DNA of 64,000 nucleotides from G963668345 sp965226215 (GTDB taxonomy: Bacteria > Acidobacteriota > Terriglobia > Bryobacterales > UBA6623), in assembly GCA_965226215.1 (NCBI GenBank), contig CBDDCH010000002.1:310001-374000 (forward strand). Direction: 5' to 3'. The position numbers and the translations under genes were made by a program. This document shows positions 44,472 through 52,600 of this stretch, in pieces (position 1 is the first letter of the stretch; each line of letters opens with the position of its first letter). The notes beneath the pieces are model-generated. The model made no database searches. It had not been told where the DNA came from and saw only the letters and a program-made list of their open reading frames with translations.

Positions 44472-45980
44472 TCAGCGAGCATCCTCCTGTTCTCGCAGTT
44501 TCTGGAACGTGCTCATGGCGGCCTGCGCCCGCTCAGTCTTGCCGAGCCTCCGATAGATCACCCACATCCGGTAATGGGGGGTGGAATCACCTGGGTCGGC
44601 CTTGGCAGCTTGGCTGAGGCGATCGAGCGCCTTGTCGTAGTGGCCCTGTTTGGTGTAGATCTTTTCCAGCGCGAGCAGTGCCTCTACGGTCGTAGCTTTC
44701 ACCTTTAGGCTTTTCAGGAAGTACTTCTCGGCTGCCTCGAGATTGCCCTGGGCATATAGGATGTCGCCGATTTGGTAGAGCGCTTCCGGGTGATGCGGAT
44801 TGAGGGCGAGCTCTTTTTGGAGTTCGGGGTACGCTTCCTCGAGGCGATCTCTCTTCCAGTACAGATTGCCGATCCAAAAGTGGATCTCTCTAAGCTCAGG
44901 CTTCAACTCCAGCGCTCGTCGATACTCTCGGATAGCTTCGTCATCCTTGCCGCTCGCTTCGTAGTGCTCGCCCTTGAGCTGATGGGCCCGATGGGATTTT
45001 GGACCGCTTTCATAAACCGAAAGCGAAGCCAAGTAGGAAGCCACCTGATACCGTTCACCCAGCAGGTAGAATTTCTTCGCCGAGGACTTCTCCTGCTTCA
45101 GTAATTCGCGGAGACCGCTCTGGTGTCGACGGAATTCCTTCGCCAGGTCGTCGCCTGTCGGCGGATCGTAGAGAAACCTAAGCTGACCGTCTATGATCTC
45201 GTCCATGGAGGTACTGGGCTCGGGGGCCACGGAGCTTTCCGCCTCCTTGCGAGCGACCCAGGCTAGTTTTTTTCTTAGACGGTCGCTTTCGGGATGCTGT
45301 TTGAGAGCTTCGTCATACTCAATCCGAGCTTTCTTCCAATCCTTCTCAATCTCGAAAGCGTGCGCGCGAGCCAAGTGGACAAAAAAGGATTCCGGAAACT
45401 TCCCCGCCAGGAGTGCAAAGTACTTGTTGGCCAAGTGAGAGTACGACTTGCTGAGGTGATAGAGGACATCTAGGTAATCCTCTGTCTGACCCTCGGCGAC
45501 CCTTTCGAAGTGACGAGCCGCCGGCTCGTAGCTTGACTGACCATAGTACGCGTGGCCGAGGTAAAGGTGAACTTCGAGCTCAGGGGCACCTAACTTCGCT
45601 GCACGGTTCAAGTACTGAACGGCTTCGTCGTATTCGCGATCACCGAAAGAGAGAATTCCCAGAAAAAAGTAGGGTGCCGCGAGGGCGGGCTTGAGCTCGA
45701 TTGCTTTTCGGAAATGGCTTGAAGCCTCGGAGGATTTCTTCTGTTGGTAGTACAGGATCCCAAGATTCGAGTGAACCTCCGCCATATCCGGGCGCAAGGT
45801 GACGATGCGTTGATATTTCTCGGTTGCGGTTTTGTAATCCCCTGCCGACTGCGCCTCACGCGCTTCCGAATAGAGCGTGAACAACTCATCTGCCTGGCCG
45901 AAGCACAAAAAGACGGCAGCCAGGATTGCCAACAGGGTGACCGTCGTCGTCCTTATGGCGATTCTCAGCAGGCCTCTCAC
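44472..45980 (-). CDS. Secreted tetratricopeptide-repeat protein
   Basis: A 502-residue protein with an N-terminal hydrophobic segment (TVTLLAILAAVFLCFGQ) and about ten TPR units. Clear ones are AGDYKTATEKYQRIVTLRPDMAEVHSNLGILY, SSEASSHFRKAIELKPALAAPYFFLGIL, DEAIREYRRALELKPELREIHFWIGNLY, EEAYPELQKELALNPHHPEALYQIGDIL and EAAEKYFLKSLKVKATTVEALLALEKIY. Such arrays bind other proteins. It follows the transporter binding-protein gene by 68 bp on the same strand and could be its last operon member, but a functional link is unproven. Confidence 0.87.
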   Translation of the reverse strand: MRGLLRIAIRTTTVTLLAILAAVFLCFGQADELFTLYSEAREAQSAGDYKTATEKYQRIVTLRPDMAEVHSNLGILYYQQKKSSEASSHFRKAIELKPALAAPYFFLGILSFGDREYDEAVQYLNRAAKLGAPELEVHLYLGHAYYGQSSYEPAARHFERVAEGQTEDYLDVLYHLSKSYSHLANKYFALLAGKFPESFFVHLARAHAFEIEKDWKKARIEYDEALKQHPESDRLRKKLAWVARKEAESSVAPEPSTSMDEIIDGQLRFLYDPPTGDDLAKEFRRHQSGLRELLKQEKSSAKKFYLLGERYQVASYLASLSVYESGPKSHRAHQLKGEHYEASGKDDEAIREYRRALELKPELREIHFWIGNLYWKRDRLEEAYPELQKELALNPHHPEALYQIGDILYAQGNLEAAEKYFLKSLKVKATTVEALLALEKIYTKQGHYDKALDRLSQAAKADPGDSTPHYRMWVIYRRLGKTERAQAAMSTFQKLREQEDAR

Positions 45981-46047
45981 CGGCGAACAACCTTTGAATC
46001 CCTGCTTACCGACAAATGTGCAACAGCGGAAGCGACGGGCTGACTTC

Positions 46048-47253
46048 TCAGTGTAGCCGCTGACGTGCGTCGAAGATCTTCTTCGCGTAGAACAGATCTT
46101 CGGGGGTAATCCCCTGTATGTCTTCTCGCTTAAGACTACCTTCGGCCACTAGGGCATTCTCGATGTCCTCAAAGCGAACTTTCCAGTAGAATCGCCCCTC
46201 CGGGTCGAGTACCTGTTCCGCGAACTGCTCGTCGGTACTCAGAAAAATCTCCATGACGTTCCAAACGCGTTTGAGATCTTCGACCTCCATGACGGATCCG
46301 GCATCCCTCAAATGCCGGGAAATGATGGGGAAGGTCTCGTCCGGGCGCTTCTCGATGTAGGCCAACGTGCGGAAGATTACCTTCTGCATCTTCATCGCTA
46401 GATCCAGGTTTCGGTCAACCCAATCGCGACGGGATAGGAATCCGCTCACTGCGATTGTGGAGGGAAACAAAGTCTGCTCCAGCAGCGACTTATAGCCAAG
46501 TTTCTGGACGGCCAAGCGCTGCGGAAGGCCACCGAGCATGACGTCTATCGAATTAGCCAGAAGTGCCGGAGGAAGTTCCTCTTGCAAAAGATCAACAATC
46601 TGATAATCGTCATACTTCATACCGGCTTGTTCCAGCATCAAGGCGAAGATGATGTACTCTCCGCCGACTTTACTGGCGCCGATTCTCTTCCCCTTGGCCT
46701 GCTCTAGAGTCCGTCGTATGGCACCCCTCGTGTCGCCCCCGATTGTCTTCAAGTTTTCGGAATGGTCTTTCCAGTCGGGGAACCGGGCGGGATCGTACAT
46801 TAATGCGCCACCTGCGAAATAGAAGAACGGGAAAGCGAATGTGGCGTCCACACCCCGGGCATTCATCAAAAAAGCCTTGATCGCGCTGCCGCCGGCGATA
46901 TCGACCTTGTCTGCTACCAACAACTCGTGGCCTGTCGCCTCGTCGACCTGAAGAATCTCCAACTCGATTCCTTCTTCGGCGTAAAACCCATTCTCAACCC
47001 CCACGAAGATTGAGTTGAAGTCCTGGAAAGCGGGCAGGGCGACTGTCACCTTTTCTAGACCTTTGGTGGGCCCTGCTTCGTCAGTTGCGCATCCTCCACT
47101 TGAGAGAGCCACGACTACCAACAACAGGGACGTCCATGGGAGTTCCGAAAAGCGTGAGGGAATCGGGGTTCGAGACTCGCCGCGGACACGCGCGGCTCTT
47201 TCCGCATTTTCGGGAGACCTTCCGGTGTGGGGTAATTCGGGTATGTCGGTCAT
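46048..47253 (-). CDS. ABC transporter substrate-binding lipoprotein (NMT1/SsuA-like)
   Basis: A 401-residue lipoprotein: long leader, then LLLVVVALSSGGC as signal and lipobox. The body is a NitT/TauT-type binding fold (VTVALPAFQDFNSIFVGVENGFYAEEGIELEILQVDEATGHELLVADKVDIAGGSA ; GKRIGASKVGGEYIIFALMLEQAGMKYDDYQIVDL ; AVSGFLSRRDWVDRNLDLAMKM). The family takes sulfonates, nitrate, pyrimidine precursors and similar small molecules; the ligand here is unknown. Gene order on this strand is amidohydrolase, ATPase, IS3 element, permease, this gene, so it belongs with the transporter. Confidence 0.88.
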   Translation of the reverse strand: MTDIPELPHTGRSPENAERAARVRGESRTPIPSRFSELPWTSLLLVVVALSSGGCATDEAGPTKGLEKVTVALPAFQDFNSIFVGVENGFYAEEGIELEILQVDEATGHELLVADKVDIAGGSAIKAFLMNARGVDATFAFPFFYFAGGALMYDPARFPDWKDHSENLKTIGGDTRGAIRRTLEQAKGKRIGASKVGGEYIIFALMLEQAGMKYDDYQIVDLLQEELPPALLANSIDVMLGGLPQRLAVQKLGYKSLLEQTLFPSTIAVSGFLSRRDWVDRNLDLAMKMQKVIFRTLAYIEKRPDETFPIISRHLRDAGSVMEVEDLKRVWNVMEIFLSTDEQFAEQVLDPEGRFYWKVRFEDIENALVAEGSLKREDIQGITPEDLFYAKKIFDARQRLH

Positions 47254-47295
47254 CTTTATCCGCTCGGCGCCTTAGCGGGCCTGAAATACCTTAAC

Positions 47296-48165
47296 TCAGC
47301 TTCGCGCTTCCCTTTCAGACCACCGGGTGATGTAAAACGCCAGTCTGCGAAGGAGCGTATCTGTCGTAAATGACATGATTCCAAACAGCACGACGCCAAG
47401 GAGAATGACATCGGTATTAAATAGCCTTCGTGCTTCTAGGATTCGATACCCCACACCAGCCTGTGCGCCCATGAACTCAGCGGCAACGACCAGTGTGTAC
47501 GCTCCAGCCGCCGCGGCCCGCAGGGGACCGATCAATTCCGGAACAATGGCGGGCAGGATGATCAGCCGGAAGATCTGCCCTCGAGACGCTCCCAACGCCT
47601 CCGCTGCCCGTGTGAAAATCGGGGGAACATTCCGCACCGACTCGACTGTTACCACCACCATGAACGCCGCGACACTCACGGATACAAGAAGAAACTTTCC
47701 GATCTCATTAATTCCAAACCACATCAAAATGAAGGGGATCAGCGCAATCGTCGGCACCGGACGGAACGCTTCGATCAGGGGATGAAAAAAGTAATTGGCC
47801 GTCTTGTTGAAACTGATCCACAAACCAAAGCCGACACCCACCAACAGGCCCGCCGCCCATCCAACGAATACACGGGCCAAAGTAGCAGCAATATCCTTGG
47901 CGAGCACATGGCTGACGACGCCTGCCCCTTCGACAACCATCCGCGGCGAGGGGAACTTAATCGGCCGGACCAGATCGAACCCATCTTTGGTTACGGCGAA
48001 CCACATCAGAAGTACCAGGGCTACGGAGATGAAGCCGAGATACTTGCCTTCCCTCCAGGAGCTTTTTGTCGCCGTCGGCTCCGCCGGGAAGGGATCGCCA
48101 CCCGTTTCGGGGATCGGATCTCTTGGCGGTGAATCCGAAGTTGTACCAGGTTTTCGGGTTCGCAT
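47296..48165 (-). CDS. ABC transporter permease (SsuC/TauC type)
   Basis: A 289-residue integral membrane protein with about six helices. It starts with a cytoplasmic tail and helix LGFISVALVLLMWFAVT, then the binding-protein-dependent permease core (IAATLARVFVGWAAGLLVGVGFGLWIS ; LIEAFRPVPTIALIPFILMWFGINEIGKFLLVS ; EALGASRGQIFRLIILPAIVPELIGPLRAAAAGAYTLVVAAEFMG). The EAA-type loop for ATPase coupling is at EALGASRGQIFRLIILPAI. It follows the ATPase gene in the original order, but IS3 copy 2 (48349-49879) now lies between them, so its expression may depend on sequence in the element or on a local promoter. Confidence 0.9.
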   Translation of the reverse strand: MRTRKPGTTSDSPPRDPIPETGGDPFPAEPTATKSSWREGKYLGFISVALVLLMWFAVTKDGFDLVRPIKFPSPRMVVEGAGVVSHVLAKDIAATLARVFVGWAAGLLVGVGFGLWISFNKTANYFFHPLIEAFRPVPTIALIPFILMWFGINEIGKFLLVSVSVAAFMVVVTVESVRNVPPIFTRAAEALGASRGQIFRLIILPAIVPELIGPLRAAAAGAYTLVVAAEFMGAQAGVGYRILEARRLFNTDVILLGVVLFGIMSFTTDTLLRRLAFYITRWSEREARS

Positions 48166-48238
48166 GGCGCGGTTTCCTAATGGACTGTTTCCTGGAGAGG
48201 AGTTCTATAGATTCGGAAATGTCGGGCTCGAAAGCGAC

Positions 48239-48348
48239 GTGGCGCATGCTTTCAGCGTGCTGTGCCGGCATTCCTGCCGGCATCCCACCGCCCAGAAGAA
48301 GAGCCGGCGCACCAACGAGACATGTCGCCAGGAATGGCAACACGGCAC
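48239..48348. repeat. Two-hairpin repeat R1, copies F and G (G truncated by IS3 copy 2)
   Basis: Copy F, plus strand, 48239-48282: GTGGCGC, stem ATGC/GCGT, then stem GCCGGCA/TGCCGGC. Copy G, minus strand, 48321-48348: only GTGCCGTGTTGCCA-TTCC-TGGCGACATG remains; its other half should continue past 48348 but is cut by the IS end at 48349 and is not found beyond 49879. Confidence 0.72.
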
Positions 48349-48397
48349 TGGGGTGAACCCCTCCGCTGAGACAATCGGCGGTAGCGACACTCGCCGT

Positions 48398-49471
48398 TCA
48401 ATGGTTTTTCCTTCTCCCCATAGCCTCTTCTGTTCTAGCATGGTCCTCGGCGGGTGAAGCGGAGGCGGGCTCTGGTGGAGACCAACCCGCCGAGGAATAG
48501 CCGGCCGGAGACTCATCGAAACGATGGTTCGGGGAGCCGGCTGCGGTCGGCTTCTCGTTCAGCAACCCCTTCCCATCGGATCGATAGATCTCCTGCTGCC
48601 TAAAAAAACTCATCGTCGCTCCGGCGCAAGCCGCCTTCGTCCCGGCGGCCCGCTCGAACTCCTCGGGGGGCCGATAGCCCAGCGCCGAATGCAGACGGCA
48701 GCGGTTGTAGTAGCGCTCGATGAAGTCCTCGATGTTCGCGCGCAGGTGATCGAGATCCTGATAATCGTTGACGTAGATCTCCTCCCGCTTGAGCGTCTTG
48801 ATGAAGCTCTCACAACTGGCATTGTCGTAGGGGTTCGCCGGCCGACTCATGCTGGGGATCGCTTGCTGGCGGCGCAAGCTCCTCACGTAGGCGCCGGAAG
48901 CGTACTGCACACCGCGATCGGAGTGATGGACCAGGCCGGGCGGCGGTTGCCGTTCGGCCATCGCCTGCTCCAGTGCCGCCAGCGGCAAGCGGGCGGCCAG
49001 CGTTCTCTCCAGCGCCCAGCCCACCACCTTCCGCGAGTAGGCGTCCAAGACCACGGCCAGATAAACGAACTCGGCCTTCAGCCGGATGTAGGTGATGTCG
49101 GCCACCCACAGCTGATTGATCCCGGTCAGCTTGATGCGGGCGGCTAGGTTGAGGTAAACCTCCAGCGGATGATCGGCCTCCGTGGTGGCCACGAACGCCC
49201 GGGGTTGGACCCCGAGCAACCCGTCCTGGCGCATGATCCGCGCCACGCGCTTGTGGTTCACCACCATCCCCCGCCGGCGGAGTTCCGCCGCGACCCTGCG
49301 GTAGCCATAGCGTCGCCGATGTTCGAGGGCAACCTCCTGGATCGCCGACCGCACTTCCATGTCTTCTTCCAGCGGCATCTGCTCTTTGAATGACCGATAG
49401 AAACCAGCCCGGCTCACTGGGGCCAGCCGGCACATCCGCTCGACACTCAGTCTGCCTTGCAGCGGCATCAA
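48398..49471 (-). CDS. IS3-family transposase OrfB (copy 2)
   Basis: The catalytic half of the transposase, with the DDE set in WVADITYI, HSDRGVQYAS and ASCESFIKTLK, matching copy 1 apart from YVNDY. In this copy the frame joins orfA by a -1 slip: after GAF the -1 frame reads KNRGSTPRQRQLWREGVYDQIRELMP without a stop. The full OrfAB would be about 455 residues. I judge it probably functional. Confidence 0.92.
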   Translation of the reverse strand: MMPLQGRLSVERMCRLAPVSRAGFYRSFKEQMPLEEDMEVRSAIQEVALEHRRRYGYRRVAAELRRRGMVVNHKRVARIMRQDGLLGVQPRAFVATTEADHPLEVYLNLAARIKLTGINQLWVADITYIRLKAEFVYLAVVLDAYSRKVVGWALERTLAARLPLAALEQAMAERQPPPGLVHHSDRGVQYASGAYVRSLRRQQAIPSMSRPANPYDNASCESFIKTLKREEIYVNDYQDLDHLRANIEDFIERYYNRCRLHSALGYRPPEEFERAAGTKAACAGATMSFFRQQEIYRSDGKGLLNEKPTAAGSPNHRFDESPAGYSSAGWSPPEPASASPAEDHARTEEAMGRRKNH

Positions 49472-49815
49472 CTCCCGGATTTGGTCGTAGACGCCTTCTC
49501 GCCACAGCTGCCGCTGCCGTGGCGTCGAGCCCCGATTTTTTCGAAGGCGCCTTTGAAAAAATCCACTTCCAGCGTCTTATCCCCCAACAGACGCTGCAAC
49601 GCGCGGATCTCCTGGCGCAGTTCCCGCTCGCGGGAGGCGACCGGCGGACCGGGCCCCTCCTCCGTCGGCTCCATCCGATTTCGCCACCTGTACAGCAGCC
49701 CTCGGTGAATCCCCAGCTCCTTCGACAGCGCTGTCACGCTCTGGCAGCTTTTCAGCCGCTCCAGTGCCATCTTCCGGTATTCTTCGGGAAACTTGTAAAC
49801 TCGTCTCTTGCCCAC
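49468..49815 (-). CDS. IS3-family transposase OrfA (copy 2)
   Basis: A 115-residue version of the helix-turn-helix protein. The first 91 residues equal copy 1; then Glu-Lys-Ile-Gly and a short tail follow, because the codon after GAF is GAA rather than TAA. The six-A run here (GAA AAA ATC) allows a one-base backward slip into orfB. It overlaps the listed orfB start by 4 bp. Zero-frame OrfA would act as a DNA-binding partner or inhibitor. Confidence 0.88.
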   Translation of the reverse strand: MGKRRVYKFPEEYRKMALERLKSCQSVTALSKELGIHRGLLYRWRNRMEPTEEGPGPPVASRERELRQEIRALQRLLGDKTLEVDFFKGAFEKIGARRHGSGSCGEKASTTKSGS

Positions 49816-49897
49816 TCGCAGTTCCTTTCCCGGCTAAAGTGTCGCTATCACGACTGTCTCATTTTGGGGGTTCACTCCACTTCTCTCGGACAGTTTA

Positions 49898-50674
49898 CTA
49901 GTTCAGAAACTCTCGCTGAATCTGAGCTCGAAGCTCGACAAACCGCTCGGTCGTCTTAAGCAACATGCCGCGCTCCTTCGGGAAAGCCGGCTCGTACTGC
50001 CGGCGAATGGTGCCCGGCCGAGACGTAAGAACGACGATTCGATCACCGAGGAAAAGAGCCTCTTCTATATCGTGCGTTACCAGGACGGTTGTGCGCGGCA
50101 CCGTCAGCCGAATTCTATGCAACTCTTCCTGGAGAGTTTCTCTTGTAAGAATGTCAAGGTTGCCGAACGGTTCGTCGAGCAAGATGACTTCCGGATCGGC
50201 CGCGTACCCTCTCGCCAGATCGACACGTTTTTTCATGCCACCTGAAAGTTGTTTCGGCCAGGCGGAACGGAAATCTTGCAAACCGACCAGTTCCAAGTAG
50301 CGGTCGACAATTTGCCTAACCTCTTCGCCGGACTTCCCTCTGACCCTCTGGCTGAACTCGATGTTCTGCTCAACCGTCATCCAGGGAAAGACGGCATCTT
50401 GCTGAAAGACAACCACGCGGTCCGGTCCGGGCTTGGTGACAGGCTTGCCGCCGACCGTCACTTTGCCGGAAGTGGGCGAAAGAAAACCGGCAATGATGTT
50501 CAGCAGCGTTGTCTTGCCGCATCCCGAAGGACCGAGAATGCACAGGAATTCGTTATCCCGCACGTCGAGATTGATGTCGTCGAGCGCCTCGAGTGACGCT
50601 CCCTCCGTACGAAAATGCATGGATACGGATTGAAGAGAGATCTTGATTGGGGCCTGATTGTTCGGGCTGGACAC
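49898..50674 (-). CDS. ABC transporter ATP-binding protein (SsuB/TauB type)
   Basis: A 258-residue nucleotide-binding subunit: Walker A GPSGCGKTTLLNIIAG, Q-loop VFQQDAVFPWMTV, signature LSGGMKKRVDLARG, Walker B VILLDEPFGNLD and switch His in LVTHDIEEALFLGD. All are intact. It starts 20 bp after the amidohydrolase stop, so the two are co-transcribed. The stop is 19 bp from the right end of IS3 copy 2. It energises import of the substrate of the NMT1-type binding protein encoded beyond the insertion. Confidence 0.93.
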   Translation of the reverse strand: MSSPNNQAPIKISLQSVSMHFRTEGASLEALDDINLDVRDNEFLCILGPSGCGKTTLLNIIAGFLSPTSGKVTVGGKPVTKPGPDRVVVFQQDAVFPWMTVEQNIEFSQRVRGKSGEEVRQIVDRYLELVGLQDFRSAWPKQLSGGMKKRVDLARGYAADPEVILLDEPFGNLDILTRETLQEELHRIRLTVPRTTVLVTHDIEEALFLGDRIVVLTSRPGTIRRQYEPAFPKERGMLLKTTERFVELRAQIQREFLN

Positions 50675-50693
50675 GAGACAAGCGCTTCGTTAG

Positions 50694-51968
50694 TCAGTGT
50701 AAGGGAGTTGCGGGATCGACCTTATTCACAACGACGTCGCCGCCTAGCATGACAAACCCGACTTGCTGAAGGGAAGTGATGTCCCTCACCGGGTCGCCGG
50801 CAAAGCCGATGATGTCGGCCAGTTTGCCGGCTTCGAGACTGCCGACGCTATGGTCCATCCCCAGGGCTTCCGCGCTGATCCTGGTGCCTGCCGCGAGTGC
50901 ATCCGTTGCCGGCATGCCCCAGGAGGTGGCCAGTTCGAACTCCTTGGCGGCCATGTGCTGAGGATGAGTCGGTTCACCGGTCAGATCGGTTCCTAGGGCA
51001 AAGCGAACGCCGGCTTCGAGGCCGCTCTCGAAATCCGCGCGCATCGTATCGATGTGCCTTTGAAAGATTTTGCGCAGCCCGGCCGGGTAATGGTATGACT
51101 CGATGGCTTGGAGATGAAAATATAGCTGGCAGATCGTGGTGACGACCAGTATGTTGCGGTCCACCAACATCTTCCGCGTGTCTTGAGAAATCCCGTAGCC
51201 GTGCTCGATGACGTCGACCCCCGTTTTTAGCGCCAGGCGTACCGATTCGTCTCCGATGCAGTGCGCGCTCACCTTGAGCTTATTTCGGTGAGCCTCGTCG
51301 GTCAGCGCTCGGACCTCTTCAGGACTATAGGAGGCCACATTCGTGTAGGGATCGTCGCCCCAGCCGGCGTACTCGTCGTCGACGACGCCTTTCGACAGCC
51401 CGACCTTTATCACATTCGCTCCCTGCCGAATGCGACGACGGACCATCTCCCGGACGCCGTCAACCCCATCCGCGATCAGGCCCTGAAGCCTGATCCACTC
51501 CACCGGATAGGTGATGTGATCCCAAGTCCCTCCGGTTGAGCTAATGAATTCGCCGGCGGCAACGATTCGCGGGCCGGGCACGTGGCCTTCACGAATCGCG
51601 CGTCGCAGGTCCGGACCGATCGACGAACCCAGGCAGCGGGCTGACGTAACACCCGATTCAAGCATTTTTCTCGCCTCGCCGGCGGCCCGCAAGGCTCGGT
51701 AAGCGTCTGATTCGGCCGCTTGAATCTGCCACTTGTCCGTTGGCAGCCCAATGAAGTGCATGTGGGCGTCCACGATCCCCGGCATGATGGTCCAACCCCC
51801 GAGATCCACCACCTGGCAGCCCGGCGGAGCGGTGATCTCGTCCTGACCGGCGATTTCGCGGATGGTGTCGTCGACGATCAGGATCGCCGTATCGAGTCGA
51901 GCCGGGCCTCCCGTCCCGTCGATCAGTTGCTTTGCTTTCAGCAAGGTGGTTCGCTTCGGGTCCGGCAT
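50694..51968 (-). CDS. Amidohydrolase-family enzyme (imidazolonepropionase-like)
   Basis: A 424-residue metal-dependent hydrolase with the urease-superfamily barrel. Metal ligands: His-x-His in GIVDAHMHFIGLP, His in KVSAHCIGDESVRLAL, His in DVIEHGYGIS and Asp in FALGTDLTGEPTHP. A Lys in NVIKVGLSKGVV may be the bridging residue. ATG 51968 follows GAGAGGAAA. It is the first gene of the cluster with the SsuABC/TauABC-type transporter, suggesting that the transporter brings in the amide or cyclic substrate that this enzyme opens (inference from order). Confidence 0.9.
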   Translation of the reverse strand: MPDPKRTTLLKAKQLIDGTGGPARLDTAILIVDDTIREIAGQDEITAPPGCQVVDLGGWTIMPGIVDAHMHFIGLPTDKWQIQAAESDAYRALRAAGEARKMLESGVTSARCLGSSIGPDLRRAIREGHVPGPRIVAAGEFISSTGGTWDHITYPVEWIRLQGLIADGVDGVREMVRRRIRQGANVIKVGLSKGVVDDEYAGWGDDPYTNVASYSPEEVRALTDEAHRNKLKVSAHCIGDESVRLALKTGVDVIEHGYGISQDTRKMLVDRNILVVTTICQLYFHLQAIESYHYPAGLRKIFQRHIDTMRADFESGLEAGVRFALGTDLTGEPTHPQHMAAKEFELATSWGMPATDALAAGTRISAEALGMDHSVGSLEAGKLADIIGFAGDPVRDITSLQQVGFVMLGGDVVVNKVDPATPLH

Positions 51969-52120
51969 TTTCCTCTCATTCTCCGTGTCCCGCGATCAAG
52001 CCCGAGGGAAGTCCTTCGTTCCGAATACGAGAATGGACTCCAAATCGGATGGCAGGAAGCTGTGAAAGAATCACCTGAGCCTCAGATTCGCGTACGTGGG
52101 CGTAATGAATTGCGTCCCGG

Positions 52121-52269
52121 CGTCGACACGAGTGTCGACGCGGCAGACGTAGGCGTCTGCGCCACAACCTCAGCACCGAACCTCAACGTTGCAACTCCGA
52201 GCGTAAGGGCAACAACCGCCCTCGTGGCGCAGGTCCCCAGACCTGCCGTGTCGGTACTCTTACCGACAC
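52121..52269. repeat. Two-hairpin repeat R1, divergent copies H and I
   Basis: Copy H, minus strand, 52121-52165: stem AGACG/CGTCT, then CGTCGACAC/GTGTCGACG. Copy I, plus strand, 52224-52269: stem AGGTC/GACCT, then GTGTCGGTA/TACCGACAC. Upstream, 52096-52120 carries a degenerate GTAGGGAC-type palindrome. The gap 51969-52600 between the divergent amidohydrolase and PPC genes otherwise shows no gene. Confidence 0.8.
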
Positions 52270-52600
52270 CTGTTTCCGAACTGCCCACACGCAAGGACCA
52301 ACCAGCGGATCATCTCAAGGTGATCAATCTCCGTGGTCCCGGTGATCGAGCCCCCGGATGTAGCCACAACCCGCGATCTCCTTTCTAGTGATCTTGCCCC
52401 CAAAAAGAAGCTCGGTCCCGCCTTGCCCAGCGTACTATACTATAGGATGTGTAAAGGTGTGCGGGCTGAGCCGGTGGACGGCTGAGCTGTGCATCAAGAC
52501 TATTCTTGCGACGCTTGCGCCTAGATCGGGTTGTTGTCACCACCCAGTGTGGGCACTTTACGGCGTTAAGCACGTCGCGGGGGAGGGGCAGTTTGGGTCT

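Larger units (their letters stand above)
48349..49879 (-). mobile_element. IS3-family insertion sequence, copy 2 (orfA slip site intact)
   Basis: A 1531-bp element, same length and ends as 7441-8971, with few differences. The orfA reading frame runs through the A-rich slip site (TTC GAA AAA ATC), so OrfAB production is possible. Flanks show no target duplication (GGCAC on the left, CTTCT on the right), and the interrupted R1 repeat is missing its other half. A deletion or rearrangement next to the element is likely. It separates the transporter ATPase and permease genes. Confidence 0.9.

Noticed and set aside
52388..52600. A 71-residue extension of the first PPC protein
   Set aside because: The twin gene lacks it, and the signal peptide begins at 52601.
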